Source: Pseudomonas asiatica (GTDB lineage: Bacteria > Pseudomonadota > Gammaproteobacteria > Pseudomonadales > Pseudomonadaceae). From it: DNA of 64,000 bases. A program made the position numbers and the translations under genes. This document shows positions 1 to 8,279 of the stretch, in pieces (the stretch's first letter is position 1; each line of letters opens with the position of its first letter). The notes beneath the pieces are model-generated. The model was not told the DNA's origin, did not search any database, and was given only the letters and a program-made list of their open reading frames with translations. The stretch lies in assembly GCF_040214835.1 (NCBI RefSeq), contig NZ_CP157874.1, forward strand, positions 2,298,001 to 2,362,000, written 5' to 3'.

Positions 1-110
1 GGTAATTGATCAATTTTCATCCGCCCAGGCTGCTTTTACCATCGGCTCATCCACAACGCCGAGTGCCGATTACGGCCTGTGCACACGACCAGAAACCGAG
101 CGATACGAGC

Positions 111-2783
111 ATGACCGAGACTGCCCGCGACCTGATGAGCACCCTGGAGATCGACCAGGCGCAATTTACCTACGTCGACCTGAAGAAGCTGCTGAACCCC
201 AGCCAGCTGCAACGCCTGCCGTTTTCCATCCGTATCCTGCTGGAGAACGTCGCCCGCTGCACGCCGCAGGCGTTGCAGCCGGTGCTGGCTCGCGCCCTGG
301 GTCAGGGCCCGGACTGCGAGGTGCCGTTCCAGCCCAACCGCCTGATGTTCCATGACACCACCTGCCTGCCGGCGCTGGCCGACTTCGCCGGCATGCGTGA
401 CGTGGTGGCCGAGCTGGGTGGCGACCCGGCGGCGATGAACCCGCAGATCCCGGCGGTGCTGACCATCGACCACTCGGTGATTGTCGAGCGCTTTGCCGAG
501 CCGGAAGCGGTCGAACAGAACCTGGACATCGATTTTCGCCGCAACAGCGAGCGCTATCGCTTCATCAAGTGGGCGCAGAAGAGCCTGGACAACTTTGGCG
601 TGATTCCGCCGGGCACCGGCATCATCCACCAGATGAACATGGAAGCCTTGGCCAAGGTGGTATGGGAAAGCCGCACGGAAGACGGCCAGCGCCTGCTGCA
701 CCCGGACGATATGGTCGCCACCGACAGCCACACACCAATGATCAACGCCATCGGCGTGCTGGGCTGGGGAGTCGGCGGCCTGGAAGGGCAGGCGGCGATG
801 GTTGGCGAGCCGGTGCCGATCAACTTCCCGCAGGTGATCGGTTTTCGCGTCACCAATGCCCTGCGTCCGGGCGTGACCGCCACCGACCTGTCGCTGCATG
901 TAGCGCAGATCCTGCGCCAGCGTTCGGTGGTGGGCAAGTTCGTCGAGTTCACCGGCCCTGGCCTGACCACCCTCAGTTGGGCGGCGCGCGGTACGGTGTC
1001 GAACATGGCGCCGGAGTATGGCGCCACCGTGGTGTTCTTCCCGTTCGACGACCAGACCCTGGACTATCTGAGACTCACCGGCCGCTCAGCCGAGCTGTGC
1101 CTGCAAGCCGCCAGCTACATGCATGCCCAGGACCTGCATCGGCGCGATGACCAGCCAGAGCCTCAGTTCGATGAACTGATCGAACTGGACCTGGCCACCA
1201 TCGAGCCGAGTGTCGCCGGCCCGTACCAACCGCACCAGCGGCAGCCGCTGTCGCGCTCGGGCGCCTCGTTCCAGGAGCAGGTGCTCGGTAATGGCAACCT
1301 GATTGCCGGCCCCAAGGCAGAGCAGTTTTTCGAGCCATCCTTCGGTACGCCGATCAGTCACGGCGCCGTGGTGATCTCGGCGATCACCAGTTGCACCAAC
1401 ACTGCCAACCCGGCGCAGATGATCCAGGCTGGACTGCTGGCGCGTAACGCCCGACGCCTGGGGCTGCAGCGCAAGCCCTGGGTCAAGACTTCACTGTCGC
1501 CGGGCTCCCAGGTGGTGGCTGACTACCTGGCCGAGGCCGACCTGCTGCAGGACTTCTCTGCCTTGGGCTTTGACCTGGCCGGCTTTGGCTGCATGACCTG
1601 CATCGGCAACTCCGGCAAGCTTGAAACCCACGTGGAAGCCTTTGCCGACCAGGGCCTGAAAGGCGTGGTGGTGCTGTCGGGCAACCGCAACTTCGAAGGC
1701 CGGGTGAACCCCAAGGTGCCCGCAGGTTACCTGGCTTCGCCGGCCCTTTGCGTGGCCTTCGCCATCGCCGGTACCGTCGAGGTCGACCTGACCCGCGAAG
1801 CGCTCGGACATGACAGCGCCGGCAACCCGGTGTACCTGCACGACCTTATGCCCAGCGACGAGGAGGTCGCCACACTGGCGGCCCGGGTGGTCAAGCCGGA
1901 ATTCTTCCGGCAACGCCTGGCCACCGTCTGGGACGGTACCCACCATTGGCAGGCGCTGTCGGCCGAAGGCAGCGTGCAGTTCCCGTGGGATGCGCGGTCC
2001 ACCTACCTGCGCCGTCCGCAGTATCTGGCCGATATCCAGGCCGAACCCAAGGCCAGCCTGGCGATCCAGGGGGCGCGGCCGTTGATGGTGCTGGGCGACA
2101 ACGTGACCACCGACCATATTTCCCCTGCTGGCGCGATCCCTGCCAACAGCCAGGCTGGCGAGTGGCTGCTGGCGCGCGGCGAGGACCCGCAGGACCTCAA
2201 CCAGTACTCCACCCGCCGCAGCAACCACGAAGTGATGTTGCGTGGCGCGTTTACCAACAAGTCGGTGCGTAACCGCCTGCTCGGCGAGCAGCAGCCAGGT
2301 CCTGGTGCCTGGGCCTGGAACGCCGACCACAGTCAGTGCCTGCCGCTGTACGACGCGGCGCAGAGCTATGCCGGTACGCCAATGGTGGTGTTCGCCGGTA
2401 TCAACTACGGCGCCGGCTCCAGCCGTGACTGGGCGGCCAAGGCCCAGGCCCTGCTGGGCGTGCGCGCCGTGGTGGCACGCAGCATCGAGCGGATTCACCG
2501 CAGCAACCTGATCGGCATGGGCGTGCTACCGCTGCTGTTCAAGGGCGGCGAGAGCGTGGACGACCTGCAACTGGATGGCAGCGAGCATTTCGACTTCGTC
2601 GGCCTGGACGAACTGAGCGTGGGCGAAAACCGCATCCGCCTGCTGGTGCAGCGCCAGGATGGCCGCCGCGACGAGGCCGAGCTGATTGCCCGCATCGATT
2701 CGCAGCAGGAAATCCGCTACCTGGTCAATGGCGGGGTGCTGCCCTATGTGATTCGCAAAGTGGTCAAGCGCACCCGCAGTTGA
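111..2783 (+). CDS. Aconitate hydratase family protein (AcnA type)
   Basis: A [4Fe-4S] hydratase of the AcnA/IRP family, about 890 residues from the chosen ATG, the usual AcnA length. The three cluster cysteines are visible at about 428 (motif SCTN) and 494/497 (motif CMTC), and the C-terminal swivel domain carries GAGSSRDWAAK. The reading frame is open upstream to a TTG at 6, but those residues do not look like aconitase; an ATG at 135 is an alternative start. The next genes on the same strand are a lactonase, an MFS permease and a porin. This suggests a catabolic hydratase acting on citrate-like or other tricarboxylic acids rather than the housekeeping TCA enzyme. Family membership is seen directly; the substrate is inference. 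Confidence 0.9.
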   Translation: MTETARDLMSTLEIDQAQFTYVDLKKLLNPSQLQRLPFSIRILLENVARCTPQALQPVLARALGQGPDCEVPFQPNRLMFHDTTCLPALADFAGMRDVVAELGGDPAAMNPQIPAVLTIDHSVIVERFAEPEAVEQNLDIDFRRNSERYRFIKWAQKSLDNFGVIPPGTGIIHQMNMEALAKVVWESRTEDGQRLLHPDDMVATDSHTPMINAIGVLGWGVGGLEGQAAMVGEPVPINFPQVIGFRVTNALRPGVTATDLSLHVAQILRQRSVVGKFVEFTGPGLTTLSWAARGTVSNMAPEYGATVVFFPFDDQTLDYLRLTGRSAELCLQAASYMHAQDLHRRDDQPEPQFDELIELDLATIEPSVAGPYQPHQRQPLSRSGASFQEQVLGNGNLIAGPKAEQFFEPSFGTPISHGAVVISAITSCTNTANPAQMIQAGLLARNARRLGLQRKPWVKTSLSPGSQVVADYLAEADLLQDFSALGFDLAGFGCMTCIGNSGKLETHVEAFADQGLKGVVVLSGNRNFEGRVNPKVPAGYLASPALCVAFAIAGTVEVDLTREALGHDSAGNPVYLHDLMPSDEEVATLAARVVKPEFFRQRLATVWDGTHHWQALSAEGSVQFPWDARSTYLRRPQYLADIQAEPKASLAIQGARPLMVLGDNVTTDHISPAGAIPANSQAGEWLLARGEDPQDLNQYSTRRSNHEVMLRGAFTNKSVRNRLLGEQQPGPGAWAWNADHSQCLPLYDAAQSYAGTPMVVFAGINYGAGSSRDWAAKAQALLGVRAVVARSIERIHRSNLIGMGVLPLLFKGGESVDDLQLDGSEHFDFVGLDELSVGENRIRLLVQRQDGRRDEAELIARIDSQQEIRYLVNGGVLPYVIRKVVKRTRS

Positions 2784-2823
2784 CGCTGCTGACCTGAACG
2801 ATGCTGCTCTGAATGATTCAAGG

Positions 2824-2844
2824 CGGTGGCCGTGATGGCCACCG
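2824..2844 (+). terminator. Hairpin after the aconitase gene
   Basis: An 8-bp perfect stem (CGGTGGCC / GGCCACCG) with a 5-base loop lies between the aconitase stop and the lactonase start. No T-run follows, so it may attenuate or stabilise mRNA rather than terminate. Confidence 0.35.
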
Positions 2845-2904
2845 TGCGGGGCGCTGCTGCCGCCACAAAGGCCAGCGCTCATCCACTAACGGGAGAACTA
2901 CCCA

Positions 2905-3957
2905 ATGTTTGCCTACGTCGGTTCGCGCACCACCCGCGAGCGCAATGCCAGGGGTGACGGTATCACGGTCTATCAGGTGGACCAGCAGGCGGGCACCCTG
3001 GAGCGCGTGCAGGTGGTCGGTGACCTGGTCAACCCGTCGTTCCTGGCCCTCAATCGGGCCGGCGACCGTCTGTACAGCGTGCATGGCGATCGCAGCGAAG
3101 TCAGCGCCTTCAGCGTCGACCGCAACGATGGCAGCCTGGTCCTGCTCAACACCGTCAGCTGCGAAGGCCGCAACCCGGTGCACCTGGCGCTGGACCCGAG
3201 CGAGCGCCACATGGTCGTGTCCAACCACATTACCGGCACCCTGGCAGTGCTGGACGTACAGGCTGATGGCCGCCTGGGTGCGGTCAGCCAGCTGGTGCAA
3301 CTGGAAGGGCCGATCGGGCCGCACCGGGTCGAGCAGCCATTTGCCAAGCCACATTTCAACCCGTTCGATGCCTCGGGCCAGTTTGTGCTGGTGCCGGACA
3401 AAGGCCTGGACCGGGTGTTCAGCTTCCGCTTCGACAACGGCAAGTTGTACCCGGCCGAGCAACCCTTCGTGGCCAGTCGCGAAGGCGCCGGGCCACGGCA
3501 TATCGCGCTGCACCCCAATGCGCCTTACGCCTTTGCCATCAACGAGCTGGATTCCACCGTCACCAGCTACCGCTTCGACGCCATGACCGGTGCACTGCAA
3601 CCGCTGCAGGTGTTGTCGTCACTGCCCTCGACCTACACCGGCAACAGCCGCGCCTCGGAAATCGAAGTGGACCGCAGCGGGCGTTTTCTCTACGCCTCCA
3701 ACCGCGGTTACGACAGCATCGCAGTGTTTGCCATCGACCTGCAAAGCGGCCTGCTGACGCTAGCCGATGTGGCGCCGAGCGGTGGCAGCACGCCACGCTT
3801 CTTCACCCTTACTCCCAACCAGCGCTTTGTCTTCGCCCTGAACGAAGACAGCGACAGCATCGTTGCCCTGGCAGTCGATGCGCAGCACGGACGCTTGAGC
3901 AAGACGGGCTTTGCGGTTTCGACCGGCAGTCCGGTCTGCATGGTTTTTTCTGCCTGA
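2905..3957 (+). CDS. Lactonase family protein (6-phosphogluconolactonase/YbhE-type beta-propeller)
   Basis: A 350-residue protein of the seven-bladed beta-propeller lactonase family, which includes YbhE-type 6-phosphogluconolactonases and fungal carboxymuconate cyclases. Repeated blade motifs are visible, such as VNPSFLALN, GRNPVHLALD, GPRHIALHP and ASNRGYDSIAVF. There is no signal peptide, so it is probably cytoplasmic and hydrolyses a lactone intermediate. A clear Shine-Dalgarno (GGGAG) lies about 8 nt before the ATG. It sits between the aconitase-like gene and an MFS permease on the same strand, so it probably belongs to the same acid-degradation unit. The actual lactone is not known; a housekeeping pgl role is less likely because no zwf or edd gene is adjacent. 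Confidence 0.85.
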   Translation: MFAYVGSRTTRERNARGDGITVYQVDQQAGTLERVQVVGDLVNPSFLALNRAGDRLYSVHGDRSEVSAFSVDRNDGSLVLLNTVSCEGRNPVHLALDPSERHMVVSNHITGTLAVLDVQADGRLGAVSQLVQLEGPIGPHRVEQPFAKPHFNPFDASGQFVLVPDKGLDRVFSFRFDNGKLYPAEQPFVASREGAGPRHIALHPNAPYAFAINELDSTVTSYRFDAMTGALQPLQVLSSLPSTYTGNSRASEIEVDRSGRFLYASNRGYDSIAVFAIDLQSGLLTLADVAPSGGSTPRFFTLTPNQRFVFALNEDSDSIVALAVDAQHGRLSKTGFAVSTGSPVCMVFSA

Positions 3958-4020
3958 ACCGGGCTGCACGTATAACAATGAAAAGGGGCGGGCTCTGGCC
4001 TGCCCCATAGTGAGGTTGCC

Positions 4021-5337
4021 ATGAACAACAACAAGACTGTCGATGAACAGGCCACGGTCCGCAAGGTCACCCTGCGCATCATCCCTTTCATGTTCCTGCT
4101 TTACATCGTGTCGTACCTGGACCGTGCCAACATCGGCTACGCGGCCCTGGAAATGAACAAGGAGTTGGCCCTGACCAGTGAAGCCTTCGGCTTCATCTCG
4201 GGTATCTTCTTCATCGGTTACTTCCTGTTCGAAGTTCCGAGCAACGTCATGCTCAACAAGTACGGTGCGCGGGTGTGGATCGCCCGCATCCTGGTGACCT
4301 GGGGAGCCATCGCTGCCGCTACCGCCTTTGCCCAGACCGCCAACCAGCTGTATGTGCTGCGCTTCTTCCTTGGCGTGGCAGAGGCCGGGTTCTTTCCGGG
4401 CGTAATCGTGTATCTGACTTACTGGTTCCGCTCCAGGGAACTGGCCACCACCGTGGCCCTGTTCACGGCGGCGATCCCGGTCAGCTACATCATCGGTGCA
4501 CCGCTTTCCACCTGGATCATGGACAACATCAAGTGGCTGGACTGGAGCGGCTGGCGCTGGATGCTGTTCCTCGAAGGCGTGCCAGCAATTTTCCTCGGCG
4601 TGGCCTGCTTCCTGTTCCTGACCGACAAGCCCGAACAGGCCAAGTGGCTTACCCAGGCAGAAAAGGACTGGCTGATCGCCGAACTGGAACGTGACCGCCA
4701 GAGCCGCAAGAATGTAAAGCGCCTGAGTGTGTTCAAGACCATGGTCAACCCCAAGGTGCTGTACCTGGCGTTCATCTACTTCGTGTACCAGTGCGGCAGC
4801 CTGGGTGTCGGCTACTGGATGCCGCAGATCATCAAGGGCTTCAGCAGCAGCCTGACCCATACCCAGATCGGCCTGATCGCCATGCTGCCGTACATTGTCG
4901 CGACCATTCTGATGGTGGTGTGGTCGCGCAGCTCTGACCGGCGCAACGAGCGCAAGCTGCACTCGGCTATCCCGCTGGCGGTGGCGGCCCTGGGCCTGGT
5001 AGGTGCGGCCATGCTGCCAAGCCCGGTGGCATCGATGACGATGATCTGTGTGGCGCTGACCGGGCTATATAGCTTCAAGTCGCCGTTCTGGGCACTGCCT
5101 ACATTGTTCCTCGACCGCGCCACCGCTGCGGTGTCGATTGCCGTGATCAACTCCATCGGCAACCTCGGCGGCTTTGCCGGGCCGTCGCTGATTGGCGTGG
5201 TCAAGGGCGAGACCGGCAGTGCGGCGACCGGGTTGATGTTCCTTAGTGCCTTGTTGCTACTGGCGTTCCTGATGACCTTGCTGATGCGGGTTGACAACAA
5301 GGAACCCGGTCAGCCGCAGACCGCATCCGCCCACTAG
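4021..5337 (+). CDS. MFS transporter, anion:cation symporter type
   Basis: A 438-residue inner-membrane permease with about 12 hydrophobic segments and a long central cytoplasmic loop near residues 200-235. The motif DRANIGYAAL after the first helix is typical of the ACS family (tartrate, phthalate, hexuronate, glucarate carriers). It probably imports an organic anion by proton symport. The ATG is preceded by GAGG. It lies 63 nt after the lactonase gene, and an OprD porin follows, giving an outer- plus inner-membrane uptake pair. The substrate cannot be read from sequence; a carboxylate or sugar acid fits the neighbours. Confidence 0.88.
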   Translation: MNNNKTVDEQATVRKVTLRIIPFMFLLYIVSYLDRANIGYAALEMNKELALTSEAFGFISGIFFIGYFLFEVPSNVMLNKYGARVWIARILVTWGAIAAATAFAQTANQLYVLRFFLGVAEAGFFPGVIVYLTYWFRSRELATTVALFTAAIPVSYIIGAPLSTWIMDNIKWLDWSGWRWMLFLEGVPAIFLGVACFLFLTDKPEQAKWLTQAEKDWLIAELERDRQSRKNVKRLSVFKTMVNPKVLYLAFIYFVYQCGSLGVGYWMPQIIKGFSSSLTHTQIGLIAMLPYIVATILMVVWSRSSDRRNERKLHSAIPLAVAALGLVGAAMLPSPVASMTMICVALTGLYSFKSPFWALPTLFLDRATAAVSIAVINSIGNLGGFAGPSLIGVVKGETGSAATGLMFLSALLLLAFLMTLLMRVDNKEPGQPQTASAH

Positions 5338-5340
5338 TCC

Positions 5341-5470
5341 CTTGGGGCTGCTGCGCAGCCCGTTCGCAGCACAAGGCTGCTCCTGCACAGGAGCACGCCA
5401 CCTCTGAAGCAACACCAAACCACCAGAAGCGGCCTTGTGTCGCGACAGGGCCGCGCCGCGGCCCCAACAA
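5341..5470. repeat. REP-type hairpin pair
   Basis: Two palindromic units lie between the MFS and porin genes. The first contains a perfect GGGCTGC / GCAGCCC stem starting near 5345, which could end MFS transcription. The second contains the GTGTCGCGAC core seen in other REPs of this window. Confidence 0.7.
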
Positions 5471-5494
5471 TCCCAGCAAATTCGGAACCGCCAG

Positions 5495-6748
5495 ATGCAC
5501 AACAACAAGAACATCCTGCGTACCCTGCTAACCCTGTCTCCCTGCCTGGCCGCCGGCACCGTCAGCGCCGAAGGCTTCATCCAGGACAGCAAGGCCAATC
5601 TGACGCTGCAGAACTACTATTTCAACCGCGACTTCCGCGACGGCACCGGCCAGTCCAAGCGCGAGGAGTGGGCTCAGGGTTTCCTGCTCGACCTGCGCTC
5701 CGGCTACACCCCTGGCACAGTCGGCTTCGGCCTGGACGCCCTGGGCATGCTTGGCATCAAGCTCGATTCAAGCCCCGACCGTGCAGGCTCTGGTCTGCTG
5801 CCGGTGCACGACGATGGTCGCGCCGCCGACGAGTTCAGCCGCCTGGGCTTGACCGCCAAGGTCAAGGTGTCTGCCAGCGAGTTCAAGTACGGCACCCTGG
5901 TCCCCAAACTGCCGACCGTGCAGGCCAATACCGGCCGCATCCTGCCGCAAACCTTCGAGGGCGGCTTGCTGACGGTCAAGGAAATCGAAGGCTTGACCTT
6001 CACCGCTGCGCGCTTCAACCGGATGACCGACCGCGACTCGACCAACGCGACCAGGATTACCCTCAACAACAAGAACCGGCGCTTCGCCGGGGCCGTTGAA
6101 GGGGATGACTACTGGATCGGCGGTGCTGACTACGCCTTGAGCAAGCAGCTGGGCATTAGCTACCAGTACGCCGAGTTGCAGGACGTGTACCGGCAGAGCT
6201 TCTTCGGCCTCAACCATGTATGGAGCCTGGGCCCGGGGAAGCTCAAGAGTGACCTGCGCTACATGCTCAGTGACGACGCCGGCAAAGCCCGTGGTGGTGC
6301 CATCGATAGCGGCGCCCTGAGCGGCATGTTTACCTACAGCCTGGGCGGCCATGCCTTTGGCCTTGGCTTGCAGAAAATGAATGGCGATACCTCAATGCCG
6401 TTCCTCAACGGTACCGACCCGTACCTGACCAACTACATCCAGATCAACGACTTTGCCGAGCCGGGCGAGCGTTCGTGGCAGTTGCGCTATGACTACGACT
6501 TCGCTGCGCTGGGCATCCCGGGGCTGAGCTTCATGACCCGCTATGTCAAGGGCGACCACGCCGATGCGGCCACCTCGACACAGCAGGGGCGTGAATGGGA
6601 GCGCAACACCGATATCGCCTACGTGATCCAGGCCGGCCCCTTGAAGAACGTTGGCATTCGCTGGCGTAATGCGGCCTACCGCTCCAATTTCGCCCGGGGT
6701 GCAGACGAAAACCGCCTGATCGTGACCTACACCTTGCCTATCTGGTAA
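5495..6748 (+). CDS. OprD family outer-membrane porin
   Basis: A 417-residue outer-membrane channel of the Pseudomonas OprD family. The N-terminus is a signal peptide ending near TVSA, and the mature protein begins with the family hallmark GFIQDSKANLTLQNYYFNRD. It ends in a beta-strand-like segment finishing with Trp (TLPIW), as porins do. The ATG at 5495 was chosen because it opens the signal peptide; the frame also extends upstream through the REP, which is not coding. Such porins admit basic amino acids, small carboxylates or sugar acids. Next to an MFS permease, aconitase-like and lactonase genes, it probably serves the same acid substrate. Confidence 0.92.
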   Translation: MHNNKNILRTLLTLSPCLAAGTVSAEGFIQDSKANLTLQNYYFNRDFRDGTGQSKREEWAQGFLLDLRSGYTPGTVGFGLDALGMLGIKLDSSPDRAGSGLLPVHDDGRAADEFSRLGLTAKVKVSASEFKYGTLVPKLPTVQANTGRILPQTFEGGLLTVKEIEGLTFTAARFNRMTDRDSTNATRITLNNKNRRFAGAVEGDDYWIGGADYALSKQLGISYQYAELQDVYRQSFFGLNHVWSLGPGKLKSDLRYMLSDDAGKARGGAIDSGALSGMFTYSLGGHAFGLGLQKMNGDTSMPFLNGTDPYLTNYIQINDFAEPGERSWQLRYDYDFAALGIPGLSFMTRYVKGDHADAATSTQQGREWERNTDIAYVIQAGPLKNVGIRWRNAAYRSNFARGADENRLIVTYTLPIW

Positions 6749-6774
6749 GGCCAGAAAAATTCATGGAGAACCCG

Positions 6775-7503
6775 ATGCCTGCCACCATCGCGCAAGCAGT
6801 GCTCAATCAACTTGCCCCCAACGGCATCCTCCCGGTTGCCATCAATCTCGGCAATCCGGTCCTCGCACAGCGTGGCCCGGACGGTGAACCGCAGGGCGTA
6901 TCGGTCGCTCTTGCCAAGGCTTTGGCCGAAGAGCTTGGCGTTACCCTGCAAATGCATACCTTCGACGCCGCCGGCAAAGTTTTCGCGGCGCTGGAGGAGG
7001 GGACCTGGAATCTGGCCTTCCTCGCCATCGAGCCGGTGCGCGAAGCACAGATAGCCTTCAGCGAACCCTATGTACTGATCGAAGGCACGTACCTGGTAAA
7101 CCGCGATGCGCCGTTCCAACAGGTCGAGCAACTGGACCGTGCCGGCTTGCGCCTGGCCGTGGGCAAGGGGGCTGCCTATGACCTGTACCTGAGCCGCACC
7201 CTCGAACACGCCGAGTTGGTACGTGCCGATACCTCGGCTGGCGCCGTTGACCTGTTCATCGAGCAAGGCCTGGATGCCGCGGCCGGTGTGCGTCAGCCGT
7301 TGCAGAAAGTGGCCGATGCCGACTTGCGGTATCGGGTGCTGGACGGCGCGTTCACCGCCATTCGCCAAGCCATGGCCGTGCCGCGTGGGCGCGAGCAGGC
7401 TGCAGCCTATGTGCGGGACTTTGTCGAACGGCAGTTGCGCAGTGGTTTTGTTCGTGGGGCCTTGCTGGCTACCGGGCAAACGGACGTCAGCGCACCGCGT
7501 TGA
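6775..7503 (+). CDS. Solute-binding-type protein without a signal peptide
   Basis: A 242-residue protein of the SBP_bac_3 (type II periplasmic binding) fold, with typical stretches such as GVSVALAKALAEELG, WNLAFLAIEPVREAQIAFSEPY and RLAVGKGAAYD. The ATG at 6775 follows GGAGA by 6-7 nt, so it is preferred over the ATG at 6763. No signal peptide or lipobox exists: the ligand-binding domain starts at about residue 18. It therefore looks cytoplasmic, unlike ABC-transporter binding proteins, and no permease is adjacent. It starts 26 nt after the porin stop and is probably co-transcribed. It might be a cytoplasmic sensor or ligand carrier, or a relative that gained enzymatic activity. Confidence 0.75.
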   Translation: MPATIAQAVLNQLAPNGILPVAINLGNPVLAQRGPDGEPQGVSVALAKALAEELGVTLQMHTFDAAGKVFAALEEGTWNLAFLAIEPVREAQIAFSEPYVLIEGTYLVNRDAPFQQVEQLDRAGLRLAVGKGAAYDLYLSRTLEHAELVRADTSAGAVDLFIEQGLDAAAGVRQPLQKVADADLRYRVLDGAFTAIRQAMAVPRGREQAAAYVRDFVERQLRSGFVRGALLATGQTDVSAPR

Positions 7504-7504
7504 G

Positions 7505-7625
7505 TTTGGGGGGCGCTTTGCGCCCCATCGCGACACAAGGCCGCTCCCACAGGTACAGCGTGATCCCGAAGCCTGTGCCGTACCTGTGGGAGCGGGCATG
7601 CCCGCGAAGCAGGCGGCGCGGTGGA
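7505..7625. repeat. REP pair
   Basis: It contains a perfect GGGGCGC-TTT-GCGCCCC hairpin just after the solute-binding-type gene, which is a possible terminator. A CGCGACACAAGGCCGCTCC unit and an inverted GTGGGAGCGGGCATGCCCGCG unit follow. Confidence 0.7.
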
Positions 7626-7727
7626 TGTGTTCGGTTACTGCGCAGGTTTCGGGTACAAGCTGTACCTGTGGCTGCGGCGCTCATTTACCATGGCGGCTGT
7701 TTTTAGCCATTACCAAGGAATCCATCC

Positions 7728-8219
7728 ATGAGCGCCCCTCAGTTCCGCACCCCCACAGCCGCCGACGCCGAACGCTGCTACGCCATCGAAATCGGTGCCT
7801 ATGAAGGCGATGAGGCGGCCACGCTGGAGAAGATCCGCACCCGCATCGCGCAGTATCCGCAGGGCTTCCTGGTGCTGGAAAACGCGGGCGAGATCGTTGG
7901 TTTCATCAACAGTGGCTGTGCCCACGAAGTGGTGATGTCCGACGAGGCATTCAAGGAGCTGGTCGGGCATGACCCGGCGGCGCCAAACGTGGTGATCATG
8001 TCGGTGGTGGTGGACCCGGCGCACCAGGGCAAAGGCTACGCCAAGCAGTTGATGGATGAATTCATCGCTCGCATGAAGGCGGCGGGCAAGCTGACCATTC
8101 ACCTGATGTGCAAGGAACAGCATGTGGCGTTGTACCAGAAGCTGGGGTATCAGTACGTGAAACCGTCGCCGTCGGACCACGGCGGCATGGCCTGGCATGA
8201 GATGCTCATGGTCCTCTGA
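7728..8219 (+). CDS. GNAT family N-acetyltransferase
   Basis: A 163-residue single-domain acetyltransferase. The acetyl-CoA pyrophosphate-binding motif is visible as VVVDPAHQGKGYAKQLM (motif A, QGKGYA) near residues 91-107, followed by a C-terminal segment LYQKLGYQYVKPSPSDHGG. The layout resembles the arylalkylamine/serotonin N-acetyltransferase-like branch, so an amine acceptor is plausible but not established. AAGGA lies upstream of the ATG. It is a single-gene unit, convergent with the deaminase gene, with a strong hairpin between them. Confidence 0.85.
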   Translation: MSAPQFRTPTAADAERCYAIEIGAYEGDEAATLEKIRTRIAQYPQGFLVLENAGEIVGFINSGCAHEVVMSDEAFKELVGHDPAAPNVVIMSVVVDPAHQGKGYAKQLMDEFIARMKAAGKLTIHLMCKEQHVALYQKLGYQYVKPSPSDHGGMAWHEMLMVL

Positions 8220-8250
8220 TTTCGCAAGACACGGCAGCGTTGCCGGCGAA

Positions 8251-8268
8251 GGGCCGCCAAGGCGGCCC
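8251..8268. terminator. Shared hairpin between convergent genes
   Basis: A perfect stem, GGGCCGCC-AA-GGCGGCCC, lies between the stops of the acetyltransferase (+) and the deaminase (-). Its position suggests two-way termination, but neither side has a long T-run. Confidence 0.5.
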
Positions 8269-8279
8269 CGAATGGCTGC

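Noticed and set aside
1..110. Tail of an upstream gene
   Set aside because: A GGT AAT TGA ending is possible in frame 1, but nothing else supports a gene here.
36..899. Long open frame opposite the aconitase gene
   Set aside because: It lies inside a well-supported gene on the other strand; its composition (His/Arg/Gln-rich) is typical of antisense shadows in GC-rich DNA.
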